From: Actinomycetota bacterium
Lineage (GTDB): Bacteria > Actinomycetota > Thermoleophilia > Gaiellales > Gaiellaceae
Assembly (NCBI GenBank): GCA_013698195.1
Contig: JACCVK010000081.1
Coordinates: 1 to 11,492 of the forward strand
Reading direction: 5' to 3'
DNA length: 11,492 bases
The notes beneath the pieces are model-generated. The model made no database searches and had not been told where the DNA came from. It saw only the letters and a list, made by a program, of their open reading frames with translations. Below, in pieces: positions 5,322 through 11,492 of this stretch (positions are counted from its first letter, which is position 1; every line of letters begins with the position of its first letter). The translations under genes were made by a program, and so were the position numbers.

Positions 5322-5550
5322 AGGCTTTCGCGGACTCCACGTGGTCCTTCGAGAACGACTCGATGATCTCAGGGCGATCGAGGAGTCGTTTCTGTTGCTC
5401 GGGTGTGAGGCGGTTCTGAACGTACCTGTCCTCGAGGATCTCTCCGAGGGATCGTCCCCGGTCGTGTTCGCGAATGACGTACCTCGAGACGTGGTCCTCG
5501 GCGCTCGAGCGCGAGAAGAGGAACGAGAACATGTTCTTGAACGCGGCCAC
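5314..5550 (-). CDS. Small conserved-looking protein of unknown function (78 aa)
   Basis: From the GTG at 5550 the frame reads VAAFKNMFSFLFSRSS, then a charged helical body (EDHVSRYVIREHDRGRSLGE, ILEDRYVQNRLTPEQQKRLL) and a tail DRPEIIESFSKDHVESAKAS. It looks like a small soluble DNA-binding-like or adaptor protein, but I recognise no domain. The GTG at 5550 is preferred to the in-frame ATG at 5532 because TACAAT, the best -10 box in the window, lies exactly 8 nt before it. The ATG version would be 72 residues. The frame stays open far upstream but only as antisense of MqnD. The gene converges on the ornithine cyclodeaminase-family gene across the palindromic repeat and is divergent from the 113-residue protein gene. 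Confidence 0.7.
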   Translation of the reverse strand: MAAFKNMFSFLFSRSSAEDHVSRYVIREHDRGRSLGEILEDRYVQNRLTPEQQKRLLDRPEIIESFSKDHVESAKASI

Positions 5551-5558
5551 GGAAAGCG

Positions 5559-5564
5559 ATTGTA
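5559..5564 (-). promoter_or_regulatory. Putative -10 box (TACAAT) of the 78-residue protein gene, leaderless spacing
   Basis: On the minus strand TACAAT matches the bacterial -10 consensus at five of six positions and is followed by 8 nt and the GTG at 5550. The TA-rich patch stands out in GC-rich surroundings and lies in the 24-bp gap between two divergent starts, so it may serve both genes. Confidence 0.55.
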
Positions 5565-5574
5565 TCCCGGGAGC

Positions 5575-5916
5575 ATGAGACGCAGCTCGCGCGACAGTCG
5601 ATATGCGGAGCGTGCGCTCGTGGGGGTCGACGACGTCGGCCGGGAGGAGCGGATCGTCTTCTGGATCGAGCGGCGTCCCGGCGCGATCTGGGTCGTCGGA
5701 CGAGCGGTCAATCCCGAGCTTCGCGACTCGGACGAGGCGCGTGCGGACGACGTGATCTTCGAGGGGTTCGAGCTCGGAGACGCACTCGAGCACGCGAACA
5801 ACGCGCTCGAGGACGACGTGCGCGTTCTCGAGCAAGACGGGCGAGACTCGGACGCACGCCCGTTCACGCGGAAGGAGGTGCTGCCGCTCCTCGAGCGGTG
5901 GTTCTTCAACCGCTAG
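5575..5916 (+). CDS. Hypothetical protein (113 aa)
   Basis: I do not recognise this protein. It starts MRRSSRDSRYAERALVGV, has a beta-like core (REERIVFWIERRPGAIWVVG, about residues 23-42), then an acidic stretch rich in Asp/Glu (about 50-95) and a basic-aromatic end, FTRKEVLPLLERWFFNR. No signal peptide or membrane helix is visible; it looks cytoplasmic and acidic. Third codon positions are GC-rich and the frame has a believable amino-acid mix, unlike the Arg/Ser-rich overlapping frames. The ATG at 5575 is the sensible start; the frame is open upstream but only over the ornithine cyclodeaminase-family gene in another phase. No good Shine-Dalgarno precedes it (GGGAG lies too close). It is followed after 54 bp by the MqnD gene on the same strand. 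Confidence 0.65.
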   Translation: MRRSSRDSRYAERALVGVDDVGREERIVFWIERRPGAIWVVGRAVNPELRDSDEARADDVIFEGFELGDALEHANNALEDDVRVLEQDGRDSDARPFTRKEVLPLLERWFFNR

Positions 5917-5970
5917 CGATGCGTGGCAACCGGTGGGTTCCCGACCCCGGCGCCGTAAGCCGCTGCTAGC

Positions 5971-6810
5971 GTGCCGCGCCGCGTGCGGATCCGGATAGGA
6001 CATAGCCCCGATCCCGACGACGCGTTCATGTTCTGGGCGCTCGCCGAGGATCGCGTCGACACTCGCGGGCTCGACTGCGAGCAGGTGCTCGCGGATATCC
6101 AGACGCTCAATCAGTGGGCGCGGGCTGGGCGGCTCGAGGTGACGGCGCTCTCGCTCGCTGCGTACCCGTTCGTGCAGAAGGACTATGCGTTGCTCCCGCA
6201 CGGCGCGAGCATCGGCTCGGGCTTCGGGCCGATCGTGGTGGCGCGTACTTCGCTCACCCTCGAGGAGCTCGGTGAGCTCGAGGTCGTCGTCCCCGGAACG
6301 CTGACCACGTCCTTCCTCGCACTGCGGCTCGTGCTCGGCGATTTCCGCCATCGCGAGCTTCCGTTCGAAGAGATTCCGGACGAGGTGGCATCGGGTCGAG
6401 CTGCTGCTGGGTTGCTCATCCACGAGGGCCAGCTCACCTTCGAGAGCTACGGGCTTACGAAGGTGCTCGATCTCGGCGAGTGGTGGCTCCTCGAGACCGG
6501 ACTCCCGCTCCCCCTCGGCGTAAACGCCGCACGCCGCGACCTCGGCAAGGAGGTGCTGCACGACGTGTGCGAGGTACTCGGGGAGGCGATTCAGTGCGCG
6601 CTCGACAACCGATCCGCTGCGCTCGAGTACGCCCTCCAGTTCGGGCGCGGAATCGACGCCGCAGTCGCCGACCGCTTCGTCTCGATGTACGTGAACGAGT
6701 TGACGCAGGACTACGGGGACGAGGGTCGCCAGGCCGTCACCGAGCTGCTCCGGCGCGGCGAGGCGCTCGGGGCGTTTCCCGCGCCCGTCGAGATCGATTT
6801 CGTCTCGTAA
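5971..6810 (+). CDS. mqnD: 1,4-dihydroxy-6-naphthoate synthase (MqnD), futalosine menaquinone pathway (279 aa)
   Basis: MqnD converts cyclic dehypoxanthinyl futalosine to 1,4-dihydroxy-6-naphthoate, a late step of the alternative menaquinone route, in the cytoplasm. The family hallmarks are present: GHSPDPDDAFMFWALA (residues 10-25), ADIQTLNQWA (41-50), KDYALLPHGASIGSGFGPIV (70-89), VPGTLTTSFLALRL (107-120), and LLIHEGQLTFESYGL (148-162) with the conserved active-site His151. The fold is that of periplasmic-binding proteins, but there is no signal peptide. The start is not settled. GTG 5971 gives VPRRVRIRIGHSP; GTG 5983 gives VRIRIGHSP, closer to the usual N-terminus, and a TAGCGT hexamer at 5967-5972 would fit a near-leaderless transcript from 5983. 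No other menaquinone gene is present in the window. The thiolase follows after 15 bp. Confidence 0.9.
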   Translation: MPRRVRIRIGHSPDPDDAFMFWALAEDRVDTRGLDCEQVLADIQTLNQWARAGRLEVTALSLAAYPFVQKDYALLPHGASIGSGFGPIVVARTSLTLEELGELEVVVPGTLTTSFLALRLVLGDFRHRELPFEEIPDEVASGRAAAGLLIHEGQLTFESYGLTKVLDLGEWWLLETGLPLPLGVNAARRDLGKEVLHDVCEVLGEAIQCALDNRSAALEYALQFGRGIDAAVADRFVSMYVNELTQDYGDEGRQAVTELLRRGEALGAFPAPVEIDFVS

Positions 6811-6825
6811 GGCAGACTGCGCCAC

Positions 6826-7998
6826 ATGCCCAGGGCTGTGGTTCTCTCAGGCGTGCGGACGCCCATCGGTCGTTACGGCGGCGCGCTCTCGCACGTCAGG
6901 CCGGACGACCTCGCGGCCACCGCCATCTCCGCGGCGGTCGAGCGGGCGGGGATCGATCCGGCTTCGATCGAGGACATCTACTTCGGCGCCGCGAACCAGG
7001 CCGGGGAGGACAACCGCAACGTCGCGCGCATGGCGGCACTTCTCGCCGGGCTCCCCGAGTCGGTTGCAGGCATCACGCTCAATCGCCTGTGCGCGTCCGG
7101 CCTCTCAGCCGTCGTCTCCGCGTGTCATGCGGTGGCGGCGGGCGATGCGGAAGTTGTCGTCGCCGGAGGGGTCGAGTCGATGAGCCGTGCGCCGCTCGTC
7201 ATGGCGAAGCCGGACAAGGCATTCCCGCGGGGGGATCGGACGGCCTACGACACGACACTCGGCTGGCGCTTTCCCAACCCTCGCCTGGAGGAGCTGTTCC
7301 CGCTCGAGTCGATGGGCGAGACCGGAGAGAACGTCGCCGAACGCTTCGGCGTCTCACGTGAGGATCAAGACGCGTTCGCGTTGCGGTCGCATCAGCGCTG
7401 GGCGGACGCGCACGAGGCGGGACGCTTCGGCGACGAGCTCGTACCCGTCGGCGAGGTCGAGGTCGACGAGCATCCACGCCCGGACACGAGCGCCGAGGCG
7501 CTCGCCGGTCTCAAGGCAGCCTTCCGCCAGAACGGGACCATCACAGCCGGCAACGCGGCCGGGATCAACGACGGCGCCGCCGCCCTCGTCATCGCGAGCG
7601 AGGACAAGGCACGCGAGCTGTCCGCCGAGCCTCTCGGAGCGTTCATCGGCTCGGCGGTTGCAGGCGTCGATCCCCAGGTCATGGGCATCGGCCCGATCCC
7701 CGCGGTCCGCAAGCTCCTCGAGCGCACCGGTGTCTCGGTTGCGGATCTCGACCTCGTCGAGCTGAACGAGGCGTTTGCATCGCAGAGCCTGGTCGTGATC
7801 CGCGAGCTCGGGCTCGGTGAGGAGCGCGTGAACGTCAACGGGGGCGCAATCGCGCTCGGTCATCCACTCGGAATGAGCGGTGCCCGGCTCGTCGTCTCGC
7901 TGCTCCACGAGCTCCGCCGCCGCGACGGCCGCTACGGGCTCGCGACGCTCTGTGTCGGGGTCGGGCAGGGAGTCGCGGCGCTGTTCGAGCGCACGTAG
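6826..7998 (+). CDS. Thiolase (acetyl-CoA acyltransferase), most like beta-ketoadipyl-CoA thiolase PcaF (390 aa)
   Basis: A complete thiolase with nucleophilic Cys89 in NRLCASGL, NEAFA (314-318), the GGAIALGHPLG loop with His346, and the second catalytic Cys376 in TLCVGVGQG. The phrases ANQAGEDNRNVARMAALLAG (56-75), GGVESMSRAPLVM (114-126), YDTTLGWRF (141-149) and DEHPRPDT (214-221) resemble the PcaF/PaaJ branch that cleaves 3-oxoadipyl-CoA to succinyl-CoA and acetyl-CoA in aromatic degradation. The same frame could instead serve beta-oxidation or acetoacetyl-CoA formation, and no aromatic-pathway gene is beside it. The ATG at 6826 lies 15 bp after mqnD, so co-transcription is likely. The TAG stop coincides with the left end of the second palindromic repeat, as in the ornithine cyclodeaminase-family gene. 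Confidence 0.92.
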   Translation: MPRAVVLSGVRTPIGRYGGALSHVRPDDLAATAISAAVERAGIDPASIEDIYFGAANQAGEDNRNVARMAALLAGLPESVAGITLNRLCASGLSAVVSACHAVAAGDAEVVVAGGVESMSRAPLVMAKPDKAFPRGDRTAYDTTLGWRFPNPRLEELFPLESMGETGENVAERFGVSREDQDAFALRSHQRWADAHEAGRFGDELVPVGEVEVDEHPRPDTSAEALAGLKAAFRQNGTITAGNAAGINDGAAALVIASEDKARELSAEPLGAFIGSAVAGVDPQVMGIGPIPAVRKLLERTGVSVADLDLVELNEAFASQSLVVIRELGLGEERVNVNGGAIALGHPLGMSGARLVVSLLHELRRRDGRYGLATLCVGVGQGVAALFERT

Positions 7999-8020
7999 GG
8001 GCGAGATATATCTCGCCCTA
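7996..8020. repeat. Palindromic repeat, copy 2 (20-bp perfect inverted repeat at 7999-8018)
   Basis: GGGCGAGATA is followed by its complement TATCTCGCCC, with TAG on the left (the thiolase stop codon) and TA on the right. Compared with copy 1, the inner G-C pair is replaced by A-T, a paired change that keeps the palindrome perfect. It lies between the thiolase and the decayed ABC ATPase, whose frame runs through it without a stop. Confidence 0.85.
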
Positions 8021-8904
8021 CCGGCGAGGATGCGCTCGCGCTTTGGGCGAACCCACACCGTCTGGCCGCACCAGAGCTCGAGCTCCTCGAACCGGTCGCG
8101 CGTGAGGATCGCGACGAGCTCTGCACCGGTCTCGTCGTGCAGCTCGACCCTGGCGTCGCGCCCCAGCATCGTGAAGCGGACGATCATCGCCTCGGTGGCG
8201 CCGTTCGACGCCTCAGGGAGCAGCTCGATGTCGTGGGGGCGCACCAGGACGCCACCGACCTCGTTCGCGTCGCCCACGAAACGCATGACGAACTCGTTCG
8301 CGGGTCGATCGTAGAGCTCGCGCGGCGTCCCGACTTGCTCGAGCCGACCGCGGTTCATCACCGCGATCTGGTCGGCAACCTCCATCGCCTCCTCCTGGTC
8401 GTGCGTCACGAAGACGGTTGTGACGTGGACGACGTCGTGGAGCCGCGTGAGCCATTCGCGGAGCTCGGCCCGGACGCGCGCGAGGCCCATGCGTTGCCGC
8501 TGGCTACCGGAGAGCTGCGACGGATAGCGCTTGCCGAGTCCCTCGAGCTGGACGAGATGCAGCAGCTCTTCGACCCGGTCGCCGATCTGAGCCTTCGGTC
8601 GCTTGCGCACCTTGAGCCCGAACGCGATGTTGTCGTGCACGGTCATGTGCTTGAAGGCCGCGTAGTGCTGGAAGACGAAACCGACGCCCCGTTTCTGCGG
8701 AGAGAGGCCGGTCGCGTCCTTCTCCGAGATCAGGATCTGACCCGCATCGGGCCACTCGAGCCCGGCGACGATCCGCACCAGCGTCGACTTCCCGGAACCG
8801 CTGGGACCGAGAAGCGCCGTGAGCGAGCCGCTCGGCACCTGCAGCGAGACGTCGTCGACCGCGGCGAAGTCCCCGAAGTGCTTCGACACGCCGCGGACCT
8901 CGAT
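8020..8904 (-). pseudogene. Decayed sulfate-type ABC transporter ATPase (CysA-like), Walker B and D-loop deleted
   Basis: Clear CysA homology runs from IEVRGVSKHFGDFAAVDDVS through Walker A GPSGSGKST, the Q-loop FVFQHYAAFKHMTV and signature LSGSQRQRMGLAR (normally LSGGQ), to the H-loop VFVTHDQEEAMEVAD and a C-terminal regulatory part ending VRPKRERILAG. Between GLAR and VRAELREWLTRLHD the block of about 21 residues that carries the Walker B Asp-Glu and the D-loop is missing in frame (junction near 8475). Without it no ATP hydrolysis is expected. The homology starts at codon 8904 with no start before it: the nearest ATG (8929) is out of frame, and the first in-frame start (GTG 8889) would cut the first strand. 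At the other end no stop occurs at the homology end; the frame runs through the palindrome and antisense to the thiolase until 7354. No permease or binding-protein gene is nearby. I read it as a pseudogene; a regulatory, non-hydrolysing protein is unlikely. Confidence 0.8.
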
Positions 8905-9032
8905 GGGAGGAGATCCGAGACGCGACCATCGAGCTCCTGGGTCGGGCGACGTTCGCCGATCTCGCGAAGCGAGCTGGCGGGCCGTGGGTCGATCCGTCGC
9001 TTCTCGCGCTACCGATCGCCGCCGCGGACTAG
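8901..9032 (+). pseudogene. Orphan C-terminal coding fragment (about 43 codons) abutting the decayed ATPase
   Basis: In the frame ending at TAG 9030-9032 the plus strand reads RWEEIRDATIELLGRATFAD, then LAKRAGGPWVDPSLLALPIA and AAD. The mix of residues and the GC-rich third positions look like a real protein C-terminus rather than a shadow frame, yet no ATG, GTG or TTG starts it. Upstream of about 8901 the same frame is only antisense of the ATPase. I read it as the tail of a gene whose front was lost at the same breakpoint that removed the ATPase start. I do not recognise the family. Confidence 0.35.
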
Positions 9033-9043
9033 CTCAACGTCGA

Positions 9044-9049
9044 TAGATT
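9044..9049 (+). promoter_or_regulatory. Putative -10 box (TAGATT) of the aldehyde dehydrogenase gene, leaderless spacing
   Basis: TAGATT, 7 nt, then the GTG at 9057, with no Shine-Dalgarno between. It resembles the TAGACT and TAGAGT boxes at 4321-4340 in sequence and spacing. No -35 box is evident. Confidence 0.45.
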
Positions 9050-9056
9050 CCCGGCG

Positions 9057-10526
9057 GTGGCCGTTGCGACCGACCGCGAGTACGGGCTGTTCATCGCCGG
9101 CGAGTCGGTCGAGCCGGCGTCCGGCGAGATCCGCGAGCTCATAGAGCCCGCCACGGGCGAGCCGCTCGCGAAGGCGGCGCTCGGTGGCGAGGCGGACGTC
9201 GATCGCGCGGTCGAGGCCGCGCGCACCGCCCTCGACGGCGAGTGGGGGAAGACACCCGGCACCGAGCGCGCACGACTGCTGCACGCGCTCGCGGACGCGA
9301 TCCTCGCGAATCGGGCAGAGCTCGCAGAGCTCGAGACGCGGAACGTGGGCAAGGCGATCTCCTCGGTAAAAGCCGAGCTCCACGGCGTGGTTGAGAACTT
9401 CCGCTACTACGCATCGGCGATAGCCACGATCGGCGGCCGTTCGAATCCGATCGGTGGCTCGCTCCTCTTCTACTCGTTGAAGGAACCCGTGGGCGTCGCC
9501 GCGCAGATCGTCCCGTGGAACTACCCGCTGCTGATGAGTACCTGGAAGCTCGCCCCGGCGCTTGCAGCTGGTTGCTCGGTCGTCCTCAAGCCGGACCCGC
9601 AGACGCCCCTGTCCGCCCTGCGCTTAGCCGAGCTCGCGACCGAGGTCGGCTTCCCGGCCGGCGTCGTCAACGTCGTTCCCGGAGACGGACCGACGACGGG
9701 CGCCTACCTCGTCCGGCACCCGGGCGTTGACAAGGTCGCGTTCACCGGCTCGACGAAGACGGGCGGTGAGATCATGCGGCTTGCGTCCGACCCGGTGAAG
9801 CGCGTGACGCTCGAGCTCGGCGGCAAGAGCCCGAACCTCGTCTTCGCGGACGCCGATCTCGCGAGCGCGATCCCGAGCTCCGCCTGGGCCATCTTCTACG
9901 CCGCCGGCCAGAGCTGCGAAGCGAGGTCGCGGCTGCTCGTCGAGAAGTCTCTGTACGACGAGGTGGTCTCGAAGATGGGCGAGTACGCGGAGGCGATTCG
10001 GGTGGGCGACCCGCTCGCTGCGGAGACGCAGATGGGGTCGCTCATCTCCAGCGGGCACCGCGACCGTGTGCACGGGTTCGTCGAGCGTGGTACGAGCGAG
10101 GGAGCCGAGGTCGTGGCGGGCGGCGCTCTTCCGGACGGCCCGGGCGCCTTCTATCCGCCGACTGTCGTCGCGGCGACCAACGATCTCGAGATCGCGCAGG
10201 AGGTGGTGTTCGGACCGGTCGTGACGGTGATCCCGTTCGAGGACGAGATAGACGCGATCCGGCTCGCGAACGACGTCCGCTACGGGCTCATGGCCACGGT
10301 CTGGACTCAAGACCCGGCCCGCGGACATCGCATCGCGGCGCGGATCAAGTCAGGCACGGTCGGGATCAACATGCCCTACACCGCGTTTCCGGGTATCCCC
10401 TTCGGCGGGTACAAGCAGTCCGGTTTCGGCCGCGAGCTCGCGCTGGAGTCGCTCGATCTCTACCTCGAGACGAAGAGCGTGGTGGTCTCCACGGGCGCCC
10501 GCCCGATCAACCCGTTCGCGCTGTAA
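9057..10526 (+). CDS. NAD(P)-dependent aldehyde dehydrogenase, betaine-aldehyde-dehydrogenase-like (489 aa)
   Basis: A full-length ALDH superfamily enzyme oxidising an aldehyde to the acid. Visible hallmarks are the cofactor-site IVPWNYPLLMSTWKLAPALA with Asn155, KPDPQTPLSAL with Lys178, FTGSTKTGGEIM (229-240), the general-base Glu253 in LELGGKSPNLVFADADL, the nucleophilic Cys287 in AAGQSCEARSRLLVE, EVVFGPVVTV (382-391), and the C-terminal PFGGYKQSGFGRELALE (448-464). The overall pattern is closest to the BetB/GbsA and 4-aminobutyraldehyde dehydrogenase group, but substrate class cannot be settled by eye. A minor oddity is KPDPQTP where KPSEQTP or KPAEQTP is common. The GTG at 9057 lies 7 nt after TAGATT; the TAG of the upstream orphan fragment lies 24 bp before. 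The MFS transporter gene downstream may bring in or export the related metabolite. Confidence 0.93.
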   Translation: MAVATDREYGLFIAGESVEPASGEIRELIEPATGEPLAKAALGGEADVDRAVEAARTALDGEWGKTPGTERARLLHALADAILANRAELAELETRNVGKAISSVKAELHGVVENFRYYASAIATIGGRSNPIGGSLLFYSLKEPVGVAAQIVPWNYPLLMSTWKLAPALAAGCSVVLKPDPQTPLSALRLAELATEVGFPAGVVNVVPGDGPTTGAYLVRHPGVDKVAFTGSTKTGGEIMRLASDPVKRVTLELGGKSPNLVFADADLASAIPSSAWAIFYAAGQSCEARSRLLVEKSLYDEVVSKMGEYAEAIRVGDPLAAETQMGSLISSGHRDRVHGFVERGTSEGAEVVAGGALPDGPGAFYPPTVVAATNDLEIAQEVVFGPVVTVIPFEDEIDAIRLANDVRYGLMATVWTQDPARGHRIAARIKSGTVGINMPYTAFPGIPFGGYKQSGFGRELALESLDLYLETKSVVVSTGARPINPFAL

Positions 10527-10552
10527 CGCCGCCCCGGCGCTACCGGTGGGCC

Positions 10553-11492
10553 GTGCTCGCCGCGGGGTCGGTGGCTCAAGCGAGCTTCTCGACGATCGCG
10601 TTCGCCGTACCGGTGCTCGCGCCTGCGCTCCGCGACCAGTACGACCTGAGCCTGACGGAGATCGGCGTCGTCGTCGCGGCCGAGTGGATCGGGCTCACGC
10701 TGGCGCTTCTCCCGTGGGGCTTCGCGGCCGACCGCTTCGGCGAGCGCTGGACGCTTGCGACAGGGTTGGCGGGTTGCGCGGCTTGTCTCGCAGGAGCTGC
10801 GTTCGCCTCAGACTTTGCGACCCTCGTGACGCTGCTCGTCCTCGCCGGCGCCTTCGGCGGCAGCGTGCAGTCCGGCAGCGGCCGAGCCGTGATGGGCTGG
10901 TTCGCGCGAGCTGAGCGTGGGTTTGCGCTCGGCGTCCGGCAGACGGCGGTACCGGTCGGAGGCGTGATCGCGGCGCTCGTGCTTCCCGCGCTCGAGACTC
11001 CGCGTGCCGGGTTCCTCTTTCTCGCCGCACTCGTCCTGGGGGGCGCCGTGGTCGGTGCAGTCGTCCTTCGCTCGGGCGCAGAGCACGCGCTCGAGGCCGC
11101 CGATGTCGAGCTGACGCTGCGCGACTGGCGTCTCTGGCTCGTTTGCGGTGCGAGCGGCTTGTACCTCGTCTCCCAGATCGCGCTGATGAGCTTCGTGGTG
11201 CTCTTCCTCCATGACGCGCGTGGCTTCTCGACCGGCGAGGCCGCGGCGGTGCTCGCGGCTGCCCAGGTGCTGGCGGCTGGGCTCCGAATCGGAGTCGGGC
11301 GCTGGTCGGACGTCCTGCGCTCGCGCATCCGGCCGTTGCGTCTCGTAGGGGTGGTGGTCGCGGCGATGCTGGCCGCCGTCGCGGTGACCGCCCAGGCGGA
11401 TCCGTGGATTCTCGTCCCCGTGATCGCGGTCGCGACGGCCCTGTCGATGGCCTGGAACGGCTTGTCGTTCACGATCGCGGCTGAGCTCGGCG
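10553..11492 (+). CDS. MFS transporter (N-terminal 313 residues; cut by window edge)
   Basis: The plus-strand frame is open to the window end and encodes successive hydrophobic helices. The loop after helix 2 has PWGFAADRFGERWTL (motif A pattern), and helix 4-5 has GGSVQSGSGRAVMGWFARAE followed by RGFALGVRQTAVPVGG, phrases found in NarK/CynX/sugar-phosphate-permease-type MFS carriers. The central loop (RSGAEHALEAADVELTLRDW) divides the two bundles, and WSDVLRSRIRPLRL repeats motif A in the second half. The substrate is unknown; uptake of an organic anion or amine handled by the neighbouring aldehyde dehydrogenase is a guess. GTG 10553 is the first recognised start, 26 bp after the dehydrogenase stop, but the family-typical basic lead-in (RRYRW) lies upstream of it, so translation may begin earlier at a rare codon such as ACG 10526. 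The C-terminus lies outside the window. Confidence 0.85.
   Translation, partial: MLAAGSVAQASFSTIAFAVPVLAPALRDQYDLSLTEIGVVVAAEWIGLTLALLPWGFAADRFGERWTLATGLAGCAACLAGAAFASDFATLVTLLVLAGAFGGSVQSGSGRAVMGWFARAERGFALGVRQTAVPVGGVIAALVLPALETPRAGFLFLAALVLGGAVVGAVVLRSGAEHALEAADVELTLRDWRLWLVCGASGLYLVSQIALMSFVVLFLHDARGFSTGEAAAVLAAAQVLAAGLRIGVGRWSDVLRSRIRPLRLVGVVVAAMLAAVAVTAQADPWILVPVIAVATALSMAWNGLSFTIAAELG

Noticed and set aside
5551..6825. Large upstream extension of the 78-residue protein frame on the minus strand
   Set aside because: It lies antisense to MqnD and the 113-residue gene and is rich in Arg/Glu/His shadows; the believable protein starts at GTG 5550 behind TACAAT.
7354..8019. C-terminal continuation of the ABC ATPase frame antisense to the thiolase
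   Set aside because: No ATPase homology remains after VRPKRERILAG; the continuation is an Arg/Asp/Ala-rich shadow of the thiolase gene, although it is physically open because the stop codon is missing.
8137..9144. 335-codon plus-strand frame opposite the ABC ATPase
   Set aside because: It is antisense to recognisable ABC ATPase motifs and made mostly of Arg/Asp/Glu/Leu; a typical high-GC shadow frame.
9624..10328. 234-codon minus-strand frame within the aldehyde dehydrogenase
   Set aside because: Antisense shadow of a complete, motif-perfect enzyme; no ribosome site and skewed composition.
10576..11472. 298-codon minus-strand frame opposite the terminal MFS gene, rich in Ala/Thr/Ser/Arg
   Set aside because: Low-complexity antisense shadow of a clear MFS membrane protein on the plus strand.

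Overview
The window reads as chromosomal DNA of a high-GC Actinomycetota-like bacterium. I infer this from very strong G/C preference at third codon positions, frequent GTG starts, overlapping start/stop codons, and a futalosine-pathway menaquinone gene (MqnD). A Thermoleophilia/Gaiellales-type soil lineage is my guess from overall style, not something the sequence proves. I see no rRNA, tRNA, CRISPR array, integrase or insertion sequence.

Layout. (1) 1-896, minus: an MFS exporter cut by the left edge. (2) 1039-1329, plus: a 96-residue protein built almost entirely of twelve copies of the pentapeptide GPVSE, with a perfect Shine-Dalgarno and a strong intrinsic terminator. (3) 4312-1358, minus: a five-gene overlapping operon encoding a cyclodeaminase-domain protein, a sigma-70/ECF-like factor, an 86-residue protein, a subtilase (S8) without signal peptide, and a GAF-domain protein. 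It converges on the repeat gene, and the last codons of the GAF gene lie inside that gene's terminator. (4) 4349-5272, plus: an ornithine cyclodeaminase/mu-crystallin family dehydrogenase, divergent from the operon. (5) 5314-5916: two small unknown genes, divergent from each other. (6) 5971-7998, plus: MqnD followed by a PcaF-like thiolase. (7) 8020-9032: a decayed sulfate-type ABC ATPase (Walker B lost, no in-frame start or stop) abutting an orphan C-terminal coding fragment on the other strand, which looks like a rearrangement scar. (8) 9057 onward, plus: an aldehyde dehydrogenase and a second MFS transporter that leaves the window.

Functional threads. The most unusual region is 1039-4312. 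A sigma factor, a small unknown protein, an apparently cytoplasmic subtilase and a GAF sensor are translationally coupled and sit tail-to-tail with a gene for a repetitive peptide. A regulated protease acting on a repetitive peptide substrate is a testable hypothesis, but nothing in the sequence proves the link. Other threads are a recurring TANNNT hexamer 7-8 nt upstream of five start codons, which suggests leaderless transcription, and two copies of a 20-bp palindrome that begin at the stop codons of two unrelated genes and differ by a compensatory base change.
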